In this document: in pieces, positions 1-7,260 of the stretch
Layout of the letters: every line of letters starts with the position of its first letter
Numbering within the stretch: position 1 is the stretch's first letter
Assembly: GCA_947453155.1 (NCBI GenBank)
Contig: CANGFE010000007.1
Location: 1-60,474 of the forward strand
Reading direction: 5' to 3'
Length of the DNA stretch: 60,474 nt
Source: Beijerinckiaceae bacterium
GTDB lineage: Bacteria; Pseudomonadota; Alphaproteobacteria; Rhizobiales; Beijerinckiaceae
Translations under genes and position numbers: made by a program
The notes under the pieces: generated by a model
What the model saw: the letters and a program-made list of their open reading frames with translations, nothing else
What the model was told of the DNA's origin: nothing
Database searches by the model: none

Positions 1-119
1 CCATTGGCGGAGGCGACTTCCGACAAGCCCCAGGCTTGCGCGTAGAAATCGGCTGTTTCCTTGAGATTGAAGACGGCGAGTTCGACCCCGCGCAGGCCGT
101 TGACACGGATCTCGGTCAT
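1..119 (-). CDS. VOC (glyoxalase/dioxygenase superfamily) protein, N-terminal fragment
   Basis: The start codon is at 119-117 and the gene runs out of the window at position 1, so only about 39 residues are visible. They read as the first beta-alpha unit of a vicinal-oxygen-chelate domain: a strand around GVELAVFNL followed by a helix with DFYAQAWGL, the usual 'F Y ... LGL' pattern of these proteins. A GGGAGGACAT stretch just upstream gives a good ribosome site. Substrate cannot be inferred from the fragment. The gene diverges from the GTA cluster, with about 170 bases between the two starts. Confidence 0.7.
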   Translation of the reverse strand, partial: MTEIRVNGLRGVELAVFNLKETADFYAQAWGLSEVASAN

Positions 120-195
120 GATGTCCTCCCAAAAGTCCCTGAAATTATTGTCCTTGGGCGAGAGATTAAGCCAGCGCGGGACAAAAAGCGAGAAT

Positions 196-226
196 AGGAT
201 TTTTATCCTTGACAGCGTGACGCTGT
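196..226. promoter_or_regulatory. Two palindromes overlapping the GTA promoter (candidate operator)
   Basis: AGGAT-TTTT-ATCCT (196-209) is immediately followed by ACAGCG-TGA-CGCTGT (212-226). The second sits inside the -35 box and spacer of the candidate promoter, where a repressor dimer would block RNA polymerase. Neither matches the alphaproteobacterial LexA box or a CtrA box. Known GTA regulators in other lineages include CtrA and GafA/GafYZ; which protein, if any, binds here is unknown. Confidence 0.4.
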
Positions 227-237
227 TCCTATATGTT
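209..237 (+). promoter_or_regulatory. Candidate sigma-70-type promoter of the GTA cluster
   Basis: TTGACA at 209-214 is a perfect -35 box. Seventeen bases later TATGTT at 232-237 matches four of six -10 positions. Transcription would begin near 244, leaving a leader of about 43 bases before the terminase small subunit start at 287. It is the only good promoter-like element in the gap between the divergent VOC gene and the phage-like genes. This is pattern matching only; no start site is known. Confidence 0.5.
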
Positions 238-286
238 GGTGTCATTCTCCACACATGCGCCCGATGGGGCGGACGGGGCGAGCCCG

Positions 287-757
287 ATGAACAAGCCCGG
301 CAAGGCGGCCTTGGCGCGTGCGCGCGCGCTTTATGACGCCAATGACGTGTCGCTGGCAGAGATTGCCAAGGGTTTGAAACTCACACCGGCGGCATTCCGT
401 GCTTTGCGACAGCGTGAGCAATGGCCGCCGCGCGGAGAAACTTTGCGCGTGGAAATCGACGAGGCCTCGCTCGACACATTGGCGCTGGAGCGCCGCTTGG
501 TGCGCGCTTTGCGCCGCGAGATCGCCCGCGCTGAGAGCGAGATTGAACAAACTGCGCCGCCCGGTGCGGAACGCAAGGCGCGGATTTTGGGGCTGTTGGT
601 GAAGACGCTCGGCGATTTGCGCAAGCTCAACCATGACGAACGCGCGCAGGCGCAGAAGACGACAAGCGATGACACAGACAATCGCGATCTGGCCGCATTG
701 CGGCAGGCCCTTACTCGACGACTTGGCGAATTGCGCCACAGAAGCAGAGATGGATGA
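287..757 (+). CDS. GTA/phage small terminase subunit-like protein (gp1)
   Basis: A 156-residue protein placed directly before the large terminase, matching position and size of RcGTA g1, now regarded as the small terminase subunit that recruits DNA to the packaging motor. The N-terminus holds a helix-turn-helix-like segment (about residues 10-40: ARALYDANDVSLAEIAKGL, then a recognition-like helix ending REQWPPRG). A long charged alpha-helical region follows (about 55-150), suited to oligomerisation. I chose ATG 287 because the protein from there begins MNKPGKAALARAR, typical of the family, and it lies behind the candidate promoter. Its last 8 bases overlap the next gene. Homology is inferred from context and HTH pattern, not from a strong motif. 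Confidence 0.7.
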   Translation: MNKPGKAALARARALYDANDVSLAEIAKGLKLTPAAFRALRQREQWPPRGETLRVEIDEASLDTLALERRLVRALRREIARAESEIEQTAPPGAERKARILGLLVKTLGDLRKLNHDERAQAQKTTSDDTDNRDLAALRQALTRRLGELRHRSRDG

Positions 758-2042
758 TCTGCTGCGCGATTTTTCTGCGGCTGATCTGAAACGGATTCTG
801 GGCGCATGGGAGTTTTCAGCGCGCGATGACCAATGGCCGCCGCGTGAGGCACAAGCCGGCGGGCCATGGACCGTGTGGCTGATTATGGGTGGGCGCGGGG
901 CTGGCAAAACGCGTGCCGGTGCCGAATGGGTGCGCGGCATGGCGCTGGGTCTGCCGGGATTTTCAGAGGCGCCGGTGGGGCGCATGGCTTTGGTCGGTGA
1001 GACGGCAGCCGATGTGCGCGATGTGATGATTGAAGGCGTGTCAGGGATTCTCGCCATTCATGGGCGTGATGAGCGACCACTCTGGGAGCCCTCGCGCAAA
1101 AGATTGATCTGGCCCAATGGCGCTGTGGCGCAGGCTTTTTCAGCGGAAGATCCGGAGAGTTTGCGCGGGCCACAATTTTCTGCCGCCTGGATCGATGAGC
1201 TTGCCAAATGGCGCTATGCGGAGGAGACCTTTGACATGTTGCAATTTGGATTGCGGCTGGGAGCACATCCGCGACAAGTGGTGACCACCACGCCGCGCCC
1301 CGTGCCGATTTTGAAACGTCTTTTGGCTGATCCCAAAACGGCGGTCTCGCGTGCGGCGACACAAGCCAATGCGTCAAATCTCGCGCAGGATTTTCTGGAG
1401 CGCATTGTCGCGCGCTATCATGGCACGCGTTTGGGCCGACAAGAATTGCTCGGCGAAATGATTGAAGAACGTTCGGACGCTTTGTGGACGCGTGACATGT
1501 TGGAGTCGGCGCGCGAGGCGCAGGCGCCGACCCTGATCCGCATTGTTGTGGCGCTTGATCCGCCAGCCTCTTCTCATAAGCGCGCGGATTCTTGCGGGCT
1601 TGTCGTGGCTGGTGTCGATGAAGCAGGCCATGTGCATGTGCTAGAAGATGGGACTGTTTCTGCTGCGCGGCCGGGCAAATGGGCGCGGGCGGCTGTCGCG
1701 CTGTATCATAAGCATGAGGCCGATGCTTTGATTGCCGAAGTCAATCAGGGTGGCGAGATGGTGGAGGCGGTGATCTCTGAAGCTGATCCGCATGTGCCGG
1801 TGAAACAAGTGCGCGCAACGCGCGGCAAATATTTGCGCGCGGCCCCTGTTGCGCAACTCTATGAGCAGGGGCGTGTGCACCATCTGGGCTCACTCGCAGC
1901 GCTTGAAGATGAAATGTGTGCCTTTGGTCCCGACGGATTGGACAATGGCCGCAGTCCTGATCGGCTCGATGCTCTGGTTTGGGCCGTGACGGCTCTCGCA
2001 TTGCAGCCGCAAGCGCCGCAGCCCAGCGTGCGGCGGATTTAA
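750..2042 (+). CDS. GTA/phage large terminase subunit (gp2)
   Basis: ATP-driven packaging motor and headful nuclease. The Walker A motif GGRGAGKT is at about residues 47-54 and a Walker B-like AAWIDELAKW follows near 145. In the C-terminal RNase H-like nuclease half the likely metal ligands are seen in VVALDPPAS, EVNQGGEMV and RLDALVWAV. At 430 residues it has the usual GTA TerL length. The start at 750 gives only an 8-base overlap with the preceding gene and has AGCAGAG upstream; in-frame starts at 669 and 633 would give 27 or 39 extra residues and a much longer overlap. It is followed by the portal gene in standard HK97/GTA order. Confidence 0.92.
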   Translation: MDDLLRDFSAADLKRILGAWEFSARDDQWPPREAQAGGPWTVWLIMGGRGAGKTRAGAEWVRGMALGLPGFSEAPVGRMALVGETAADVRDVMIEGVSGILAIHGRDERPLWEPSRKRLIWPNGAVAQAFSAEDPESLRGPQFSAAWIDELAKWRYAEETFDMLQFGLRLGAHPRQVVTTTPRPVPILKRLLADPKTAVSRAATQANASNLAQDFLERIVARYHGTRLGRQELLGEMIEERSDALWTRDMLESAREAQAPTLIRIVVALDPPASSHKRADSCGLVVAGVDEAGHVHVLEDGTVSAARPGKWARAAVALYHKHEADALIAEVNQGGEMVEAVISEADPHVPVKQVRATRGKYLRAAPVAQLYEQGRVHHLGSLAALEDEMCAFGPDGLDNGRSPDRLDALVWAVTALALQPQAPQPSVRRI

Positions 2043-2066
2043 ATTTTTCTGACAAATGAGGTTTTC

Positions 2067-3230
2067 ATGCCCGGTCTTTTTGCGAGACTTGCGGGACGCT
2101 CCACACGCGCGCCTGCCGAAGCCAAACAATCGCGCACGGCGGCGGTTTTCAGCATGGGATTTTCCACCGCCCGCCCGCGGCCGCGCGAAGCGATGGAATT
2201 GGTGCGCCAAGGCTATGAGCGCAATCCGATTGTCTTTCGCTCTGTGCGCATGATTGCCGAAAGCGTCGCCTCCGTGCCGTGGATTCTCTATGCGCAGGGG
2301 AAAGAGCGGGCCGATCACCCTCTCGCGCATGTGTTGCGTGCGCCGGGTGGTTCGCGCTCGGGTGTCGAATTGCTGGAAATTCTCGTCACCAATTTGTTGC
2401 TCTTCGGCAATGCCTATGTTGAAGCAGTGACGATTGATGGCGCGCATCGCGAATGGCATGCTTTACGCCCCGACCGCATGAGCATTGTGCCCGGTGGCAA
2501 TGGCTGGCCGCTCGCTTATGAATATGCGGTGGGGGCGGAGCGTGTGCGCTTTGCTGTCGCAGATAATGCGGTTTTGCATCTGAAACTTCATTCGCCGCTC
2601 GATGACCATTATGGACTGCCGCCACTGGCTGCGGCGGAGACGGCGCTTGATACGCATAATGCGGCGGGTCAGTGGAACCGTGCTTTGCTCGAAAATGCGG
2701 CGCGCCCCTCGGGTGCGCTGGTCTATGCGGGGCCGGATGGCGCGACTTTGTCGGATGAACAATTCGACCGGCTCAAACATGAATTGGATGAAAGTTTTTC
2801 AGGCCTGCGCAACGCGGGGCGGCCCTTGCTGCTTGAGGGCGGGCTGGACTGGAAGGCTCTGTCGCTGACGCCGAAGGAACTTGATTTTATCGAAGCCAAA
2901 GCAGGAGCCGCGCGCGAGATTGCGCTGGCCTTGGGCGTGCCGCCGCTTGTTCTGGGTCTGCCCGGTGACAATACATTTTCCAATTATCAGGAAGCAAATC
3001 GGGCATTTTGGCGGCAAACCATTTTGCCTTTCGTGCATCGCTTGCAAGCCTCTTTCAACACATGGCTACAGCCGACTTATGGCGATGTGGAATGGCGCGC
3101 CAATCTTGATGCAATCGATGCGCTCGCTTCTGAGCGTGCAGCCGAATGGGCGCGTGTGGGGGCCGCCGATTTTCTGACGCGCGATGAAAAGCGCGAGGCT
3201 GTTGGTTATGGCGCAGGGGCGCCCACATGA
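2067..3230 (+). CDS. HK97-family portal protein (GTA gp3)
   Basis: A 387-residue portal subunit; twelve copies would form the ring at the capsid vertex through which DNA enters. Family features include the early helix-rich region with VRQGYERNPIVFRSVRMIA (about 47-65), the segment LLLFGNAYVEAV, and the late stretch FIEAKAGAAREIALALGVPP with NYQEANRAFWRQTI, diagnostic of Phage_portal members. ATG 2067 is preceded by ATGAGG. The stop codon overlaps the next start (ATGA at 3227-3230), implying translational coupling. Confidence 0.93.
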   Translation: MPGLFARLAGRSTRAPAEAKQSRTAAVFSMGFSTARPRPREAMELVRQGYERNPIVFRSVRMIAESVASVPWILYAQGKERADHPLAHVLRAPGGSRSGVELLEILVTNLLLFGNAYVEAVTIDGAHREWHALRPDRMSIVPGGNGWPLAYEYAVGAERVRFAVADNAVLHLKLHSPLDDHYGLPPLAAAETALDTHNAAGQWNRALLENAARPSGALVYAGPDGATLSDEQFDRLKHELDESFSGLRNAGRPLLLEGGLDWKALSLTPKELDFIEAKAGAAREIALALGVPPLVLGLPGDNTFSNYQEANRAFWRQTILPFVHRLQASFNTWLQPTYGDVEWRANLDAIDALASERAAEWARVGAADFLTRDEKREAVGYGAGAPT

Positions 3231-3415
3231 ACGACATTACGCAAAGCATTATTGCACGCGGCGATCTGGCGCATCTCGCGCTGTTTCTCTGGGCAAGCGG
3301 GGCGTCGGGGCTTTTGCTTTTTGCGCTGCGTGAAAGTGCGGCCGCCAATCGCCGCTTTGATGAATTTGTCCGCGAATTATCCAATTTCAACCGTCGATTT
3401 GGGGAGCGCAAATGA
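3227..3415 (+). CDS. GTA g3.5-like small membrane-associated protein
   Basis: A 62-residue protein wedged between portal and prohead protease, the position of orf g3.5 in RcGTA. One hydrophobic segment (about residues 14-35, LAHLALFLWASGASGLLLFAL) could span the membrane, followed by a charged tail with FDEFVRELSNFNRRFGERK. Start overlaps the portal stop and its stop overlaps the next start, both as ATGA. Function of this family is unknown to me; the coupling argues it is translated. Confidence 0.75.
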   Translation: MNDITQSIIARGDLAHLALFLWASGASGLLLFALRESAAANRRFDEFVRELSNFNRRFGERK

Positions 3416-3507
3416 GCCTGTCTTTCTTTGTCAAACCGCGGCGCACGCCGGACCCGCGCCGCATATTCCGCCGCTTCTTGCGCATTATCTTTGTGGAGCG
3501 TGGCTGA
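3412..3507 (+). CDS. 31-residue basic peptide gene overlapping both neighbours
   Basis: A very short reading frame of 31 codons. Its ATG at 3412 overlaps the preceding stop (ATGA, 3412-3415) and its TGA at 3505-3507 overlaps the next start (TGATG, 3505-3509). The peptide begins MSLSFFVKPRRTPDPRR and ends RIIFVERG: strongly basic, about nine arginine or lysine residues, with hydrophobic positions between. GGGGAGCG at 3401-3408 can act as its ribosome site. No family is recognised. The exact overlap on both sides supports expression and coupling of portal-region translation to the protease. It could also be a leftover that merely carries ribosomes across the gap. Confidence 0.6.
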   Translation: MSLSFFVKPRRTPDPRRIFRRFLRIIFVERG

Positions 3508-4010
3508 TGCTGGAGCGCAAAATTATTTTAAGTCCCGCTCTTGATCTGCGCGATGCGCGCCATGCGCTCCAAGTTGAGCCCGATGGCACGTTCGAGGGCT
3601 ATGCCAGCCTGTTCGGTATTGTCGATATGGGTGGCGATGAAGTGGCGCCCGGCGCCTTTGCGCGTTCGCTGCAGACGCGTGGCGCCCGAGCTGTGCGCAT
3701 GTTGTGGCAGCATGATCCCTCTCTGCCGATTGGGTCATGGGTGTCGATCAAAGAAGACCAGAGGGGCTTGCGCGTAAAGGGACGGCTGAACTTGGCCGTG
3801 TCGCGTGCGCGCGAAACTCTGGCGCTTTTGAAAGAGGGCGCGGTGGATGGGCTCTCGATTGGATTTCGCGTGAAGACTGCGCGGAAATCGGCGGGTGGCG
3901 GGATTCGCCGCCTGCTGGAAGTTGATCTTTGGGAAATCTCCATTGTGACTTTTCCCATGTTGCCGCAGGCGCGCATCACATCGGTGAAGCAGCGCGCCGC
4001 TTTTCATTGA
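3507..4010 (+). CDS. HK97-family prohead protease (GTA gp4)
   Basis: A 167-residue protease that would trim the capsid N-terminal delta domain during head maturation. Landmarks are the N-terminal FEGYASLFGIVDMGGD, the catalytic His69 in LWQHDPSLPIGSW and the nucleophile Ser117 in DGLSIGFRV, then LLEVDLWEISIVTFPM near the C-terminus, all typical of the family. ATG 3507 has GTGGAGCG upstream and overlaps the stop of the 31-codon gene. The capsid start follows 11 bases later. Confidence 0.93.
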   Translation: MLERKIILSPALDLRDARHALQVEPDGTFEGYASLFGIVDMGGDEVAPGAFARSLQTRGARAVRMLWQHDPSLPIGSWVSIKEDQRGLRVKGRLNLAVSRARETLALLKEGAVDGLSIGFRVKTARKSAGGGIRRLLEVDLWEISIVTFPMLPQARITSVKQRAAFH

Positions 4011-4021
4011 AAGGATTTTTT

Positions 4022-5263
4022 ATGAGTGAGATGGAAACGAAATCTCTGGGCGCTCAGGATGCCCAGGCGGTGTTTGACGATATGCACCGCATTTTTCATG
4101 CCTATAAGGAGGCGAATGAAGAACGCCTTGCGGAGCTCGAGCAGAAACTTTCTGGCGATGTGCTGGTCGAAGAAAAAGTGGCGCGCATTGATGCGGCCCT
4201 TGATGACCAGCGGCGCAAGATGGACCGCATGTTGATTGAAAAATCGCGTCCGCAATTGGCGCTGGCCGACCGTGTGACGGACGGAATATCGCGCGAGCAT
4301 AAATCGGCATTTCGCTCTTATATGCGCACCGGCGAAGTGACGGGCCTCAAGTCGATTGAAGAAAAGGCGCTCTCGGCGGGCTCCGGCCCTGATGGTGGTT
4401 ATTTGGTTCCCGTGCCGGCCGAGCGCGAGATTTTGCGGCGCATGGCTAATATTTCGCCCATTCGCGCCATTGCTTCTGTGCGAGAGATTTCAACCGCGAC
4501 CTATAAGAAAGCTTTTTGTCCGACAGGTCCGGCAGCAGGTTGGGTGGCGGAAGCCGATGCGCGTCCTCAGACGGCCAACCAGCAAATTGCCGATCTCACA
4601 TTTCCGGCCATGGAACTCTATGCCATGCCGGCTGCTACGCAGACTTTGCTCGATGATGCGGCGGTAGATGTGGAGCAATGGATTGCGGAGGAAGTGAATA
4701 CGGTCTTTGCCGAACAGGAAGGGGCCGCTTTCATCAATGGCAATGGTCTGGGCAAGCCGATGGGGCTTCTGTCTTACACCAAGGCGCCGGTCTCTGGTTG
4801 GGGCTGGGGCAAGACGGCCTATCTGCCAACCGGCGTGTCGGCCGGATTTGCGGCGAGTAATCCGTCCGATGTTCTCGTTGATCTCATCTATTCGCTGCGC
4901 TCCGGCTATCGCCAGAATGGGCGTTTTTTGATGAACCGCAAGACGCAGGCGCAGATCCGCAAGTTCAAAGCATCAACGGGCGAATATTTGTGGCAGCCGC
5001 CATCGCAATTGGGCGCGACTGCGACGCTGATGAATTTCCCGATCATCGAAGCGGAAGATATGCCCGATATTGCGGCTGGATCTTTCTCGCTTGCCTTTGC
5101 CGATTTCAATCGTTGTTATTTGATTGTCGATCGTGTGGGCATACGCGTGCTGCGTGATCCTTATTCCACCAAACCCTATGTGCTTTTCTATACGACCAAG
5201 CGCGTGGGTGGTGGCATTCAGGATTTCGATGCGATCAAACTGTTGAAGTTCGACGTGTCCTGA
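4022..5263 (+). CDS. HK97-family major capsid protein (GTA gp5)
   Basis: A 413-residue capsid protein. The first 100 residues are charged and predicted coiled coil (EERLAELEQKL, VARIDAALDDQRRKMDRM), the scaffold-like delta region removed by the protease. The HK97 fold follows, starting around SAGSGPDGGYLVPVP, a near-universal motif at the mature N-terminus, and including EWIAEEVNTVFAEQEGAAFINGNG-like text in the E-loop and spine region. AAAGGA lies upstream of ATG 4022. It is the last gene of the head block; its stop is 6 bases from the stop of an oppositely oriented protease gene. Confidence 0.93.
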   Translation: MSEMETKSLGAQDAQAVFDDMHRIFHAYKEANEERLAELEQKLSGDVLVEEKVARIDAALDDQRRKMDRMLIEKSRPQLALADRVTDGISREHKSAFRSYMRTGEVTGLKSIEEKALSAGSGPDGGYLVPVPAEREILRRMANISPIRAIASVREISTATYKKAFCPTGPAAGWVAEADARPQTANQQIADLTFPAMELYAMPAATQTLLDDAAVDVEQWIAEEVNTVFAEQEGAAFINGNGLGKPMGLLSYTKAPVSGWGWGKTAYLPTGVSAGFAASNPSDVLVDLIYSLRSGYRQNGRFLMNRKTQAQIRKFKASTGEYLWQPPSQLGATATLMNFPIIEAEDMPDIAAGSFSLAFADFNRCYLIVDRVGIRVLRDPYSTKPYVLFYTTKRVGGGIQDFDAIKLLKFDVS

Positions 5264-5269
5264 TTGCGC

Positions 5270-6001
5270 TTAGCGCGACCAGGTGGCGAGCGTCTTGTCG
5301 ATAAAGTCGCGCTCGGGGCCAAGGCGCAGGGCTTGGGTGAGATCACCGCAAGCCTTGTTGCCGACGCCCGCTGACCAGACGGTGATGGCGACGAGTTTTG
5401 TCTCTTGCGAGAGAAACGCGCCGCCGGAATCGCCAGTGCAGCCGCCAAGGCCGCGGGCTTGTGGATCTTTGGCCCAGATGAGCAATTTGGACAATGGCTC
5501 GCGTGTCACCAGCGTCGCTGAATGAAGCGTGCCTGCGGTTTTGCCGTCTTGTTCCTGCCGCAGACCAAAGCCGGAAATGATGAAGGGCGTGCCGAGTTCG
5601 ACGCGCGCCTCATAATCAATGGTGAGCGGCGTGAAACTGGCAGGCAGGGCGCGTTCCAGACGCACGAGCGCCAGATCAATGCTGCGCTCGCGCGTTTTGG
5701 GCGCGTCAGGCCTGTAGCCGGGATGGATGACAATGTCTTTGGCAGGAATGAAGCCCGCTGGCTGCAAGCCCGGCCAATAGGCGACAGCGCTTTTGATTTT
5801 ATGCACGCAATGGGCGGCTGTGAGCAGCACATCTTTGGCAATGACATTGGCCGTGCAGAAGCCGCGCTCGTTGAGCAGCATGAGCAGAGATGATTGCGCC
5901 GGACTGCCTTCTTGTGCGGGGCCGGTGATGGCGTAAGCGGGCGCGGGCGTCAGGCTCGCAGCCAGTGCGAAAGCAAAAAAAGTTGGGCGCATGTTGATCA
6001 T
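5270..6001 (-). CDS. Exported trypsin-like (S1) serine protease, antisense within the GTA cluster
   Basis: A protein of about 243 residues with a signal peptide (hydrophobic FFAFALAASLTPAPAYA near the N-terminus) and the S1 triad: His in LTAAHCV, Asp in SIDLALVRL and Ser in CTGDSGGAFLS. Several cysteines could pair as in trypsin. It should act in the periplasm or outside. It lies on the opposite strand between capsid and gp6-like genes, where RcGTA has no such gene. Start is uncertain (ATG at 6001 or 5992). A promoter must lie within or upstream of the gp6 start region, since the two starts are only about 40 bases apart. Not a known GTA component; probably cargo acquired by the locus. Confidence 0.85.
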   Translation of the reverse strand: MINMRPTFFAFALAASLTPAPAYAITGPAQEGSPAQSSLLMLLNERGFCTANVIAKDVLLTAAHCVHKIKSAVAYWPGLQPAGFIPAKDIVIHPGYRPDAPKTRERSIDLALVRLERALPASFTPLTIDYEARVELGTPFIISGFGLRQEQDGKTAGTLHSATLVTREPLSKLLIWAKDPQARGLGGCTGDSGGAFLSQETKLVAITVWSAGVGNKACGDLTQALRLGPERDFIDKTLATWSR

Positions 6002-6038
6002 GTCGCCGCTTTTACATGACATGGCGGAGTTTTTCAAA

Positions 6039-6602
6039 ATGACACCGATCCTGCTTGCAGGCCCGGCGCTCGAGCCTTTGTCGCTCGACGAAATGCGGGT
6101 TTATCTGCGATTGGAAACCAGCGAAGAGGACGGGCTTGTTCTGTCGCTGATCAAGGCGGCGCGTAATGCGGTCGAACAGGGAGCGAGACGTGCCTTGATC
6201 GCGCAGAAATGGCGCATTCGTCTGGCGCGCTTTCCGCGCGAGGGGCAGGTGCGGCTGCCGGTCTCGCCGATCCTATCGCTTGATGCCGTGCGGACATTTG
6301 ATGCGCTCGGCAATCCGGTTTTGCTCGATCCGGCTTTGTTTCGGCTGGATGGTGCGGCTCTGTGCATTGACCAAAACCGTTTGCCGGCTGATGGATTTAG
6401 CGCAGGTGTGGAGTTTGATCTCACAGCGGGTTTTGGCGCGCAGGCGACCGATGTGCCCGAGGCTTTGCGCCAGGCCATGCGCATGCTGGTGGCGCATTAT
6501 TACGAGCATCGGGCGGATGCCTTGCATGAAGAAAGTGTGGCGCATTTTCCGGCTGCGATTGCGGCGGCTGTTGCGCCATGGCGGCGCATGCGGATTGCGT
6601 GA
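6039..6602 (+). CDS. GTA gp6-like head-tail connector protein
   Basis: A 187-residue protein resembling the gp6/phiE125 gp8 connector family that binds under the portal. Seen are PLSLDEMRVYLRLE with a following two-helix segment (KAARNAVEQGARRALIAQKW), the central PVSPILSLDAV with RTFDALGNPV, and the C-terminal MRMLVAHYYEHRADA ending in AAIAAAVAPWRRMRIA, all typical of this family. ATG 6039 has GGAG nine bases upstream; upstream in-frame ATGs at 6021 and 5991 are less suitable. Directly downstream, 9 bases after its stop, comes a gp12 homologue rather than the gp7 adaptor expected. Confidence 0.85.
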   Translation: MTPILLAGPALEPLSLDEMRVYLRLETSEEDGLVLSLIKAARNAVEQGARRALIAQKWRIRLARFPREGQVRLPVSPILSLDAVRTFDALGNPVLLDPALFRLDGAALCIDQNRLPADGFSAGVEFDLTAGFGAQATDVPEALRQAMRMLVAHYYEHRADALHEESVAHFPAAIAAAVAPWRRMRIA

Positions 6603-6611
6603 GGAGCGGGC

Positions 6612-7250
6612 ATGAGTGGCTTTCATGAAGTGCGTTTTCCGCTGGATGTGTCGACGCAAGCGCGTGGCGGGCCGGAGCGGATGACCGAAATTGTGGTGAC
6701 CAGTTCGGGCCGCGAACAGCGCAATGCGCGCCGCGCCCATGCACGGCGCCGCTATGAAGCGGGTTATGGCGTGAAGAGCGCGGCGGCTTTGTCACAGGTT
6801 CTGGCCTTTTTCGAAGAAAGGCGCGGGCGGCTTTATGGTTTTCGCTGGCGCGACCGCAGTGATTATAAATCTTGCACGCCGATACAGGATGTCTCGCCGC
6901 TCGACCAGACCATCGGCACGGGTGATGGCGCGACGCGCAGCTTCCCGCTTGTCAAAACTTACGGACAGGATTTTGCGCCCTATCAACGGCGCATCGTCAA
7001 GCCTGTCGCGGGCAGTGTGCGGATTGCGGTTGCGGGTGTCGAGCTCGACAAAAGCTTTTTCGATGTTGATGGCAGCACTGGATCTGTGACGTTTCGTGCC
7101 GATCATATGCCGCCGCAGGGGGCGGTTGTGACGGCGGGTTATTTGTTCGATGTGCCGGTGCGCTTCGACACGGATTATCTCGAAATCGATTATGCGGCTT
7201 TTGGTACGGGCGGAATCCCGAAAATCCCTTTGATTGAAATCCTGCTGTGA
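6612..7250 (+). CDS. GTA gp12-like distal tail protein (DUF2460)
   Basis: A 212-residue protein that in RcGTA forms the distal tail ring linking tail tube to the baseplate hub. The N-terminus FHEVRFPLDVSTQARGGPE and the following TSSGREQRNARR, GFRWRDRSDYKSC and VRFDTDYLEIDYAAFGTG are characteristic of DUF2460/TIGR02217. GAGGAG lies just upstream of ATG 6612. Length matches the family. It directly follows the connector gene although five to six tail genes normally separate them. Confidence 0.92.
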   Translation: MSGFHEVRFPLDVSTQARGGPERMTEIVVTSSGREQRNARRAHARRRYEAGYGVKSAAALSQVLAFFEERRGRLYGFRWRDRSDYKSCTPIQDVSPLDQTIGTGDGATRSFPLVKTYGQDFAPYQRRIVKPVAGSVRIAVAGVELDKSFFDVDGSTGSVTFRADHMPPQGAVVTAGYLFDVPVRFDTDYLEIDYAAFGTGGIPKIPLIEILL

Positions 7251-7260
7251 GGGCTTGCCG

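Noticed and set aside
209..240. LexA (SOS) box in the GTA promoter.
   Set aside because: GTTC-N7-GTTC is required in alphaproteobacteria; here the second half reads TTGG.
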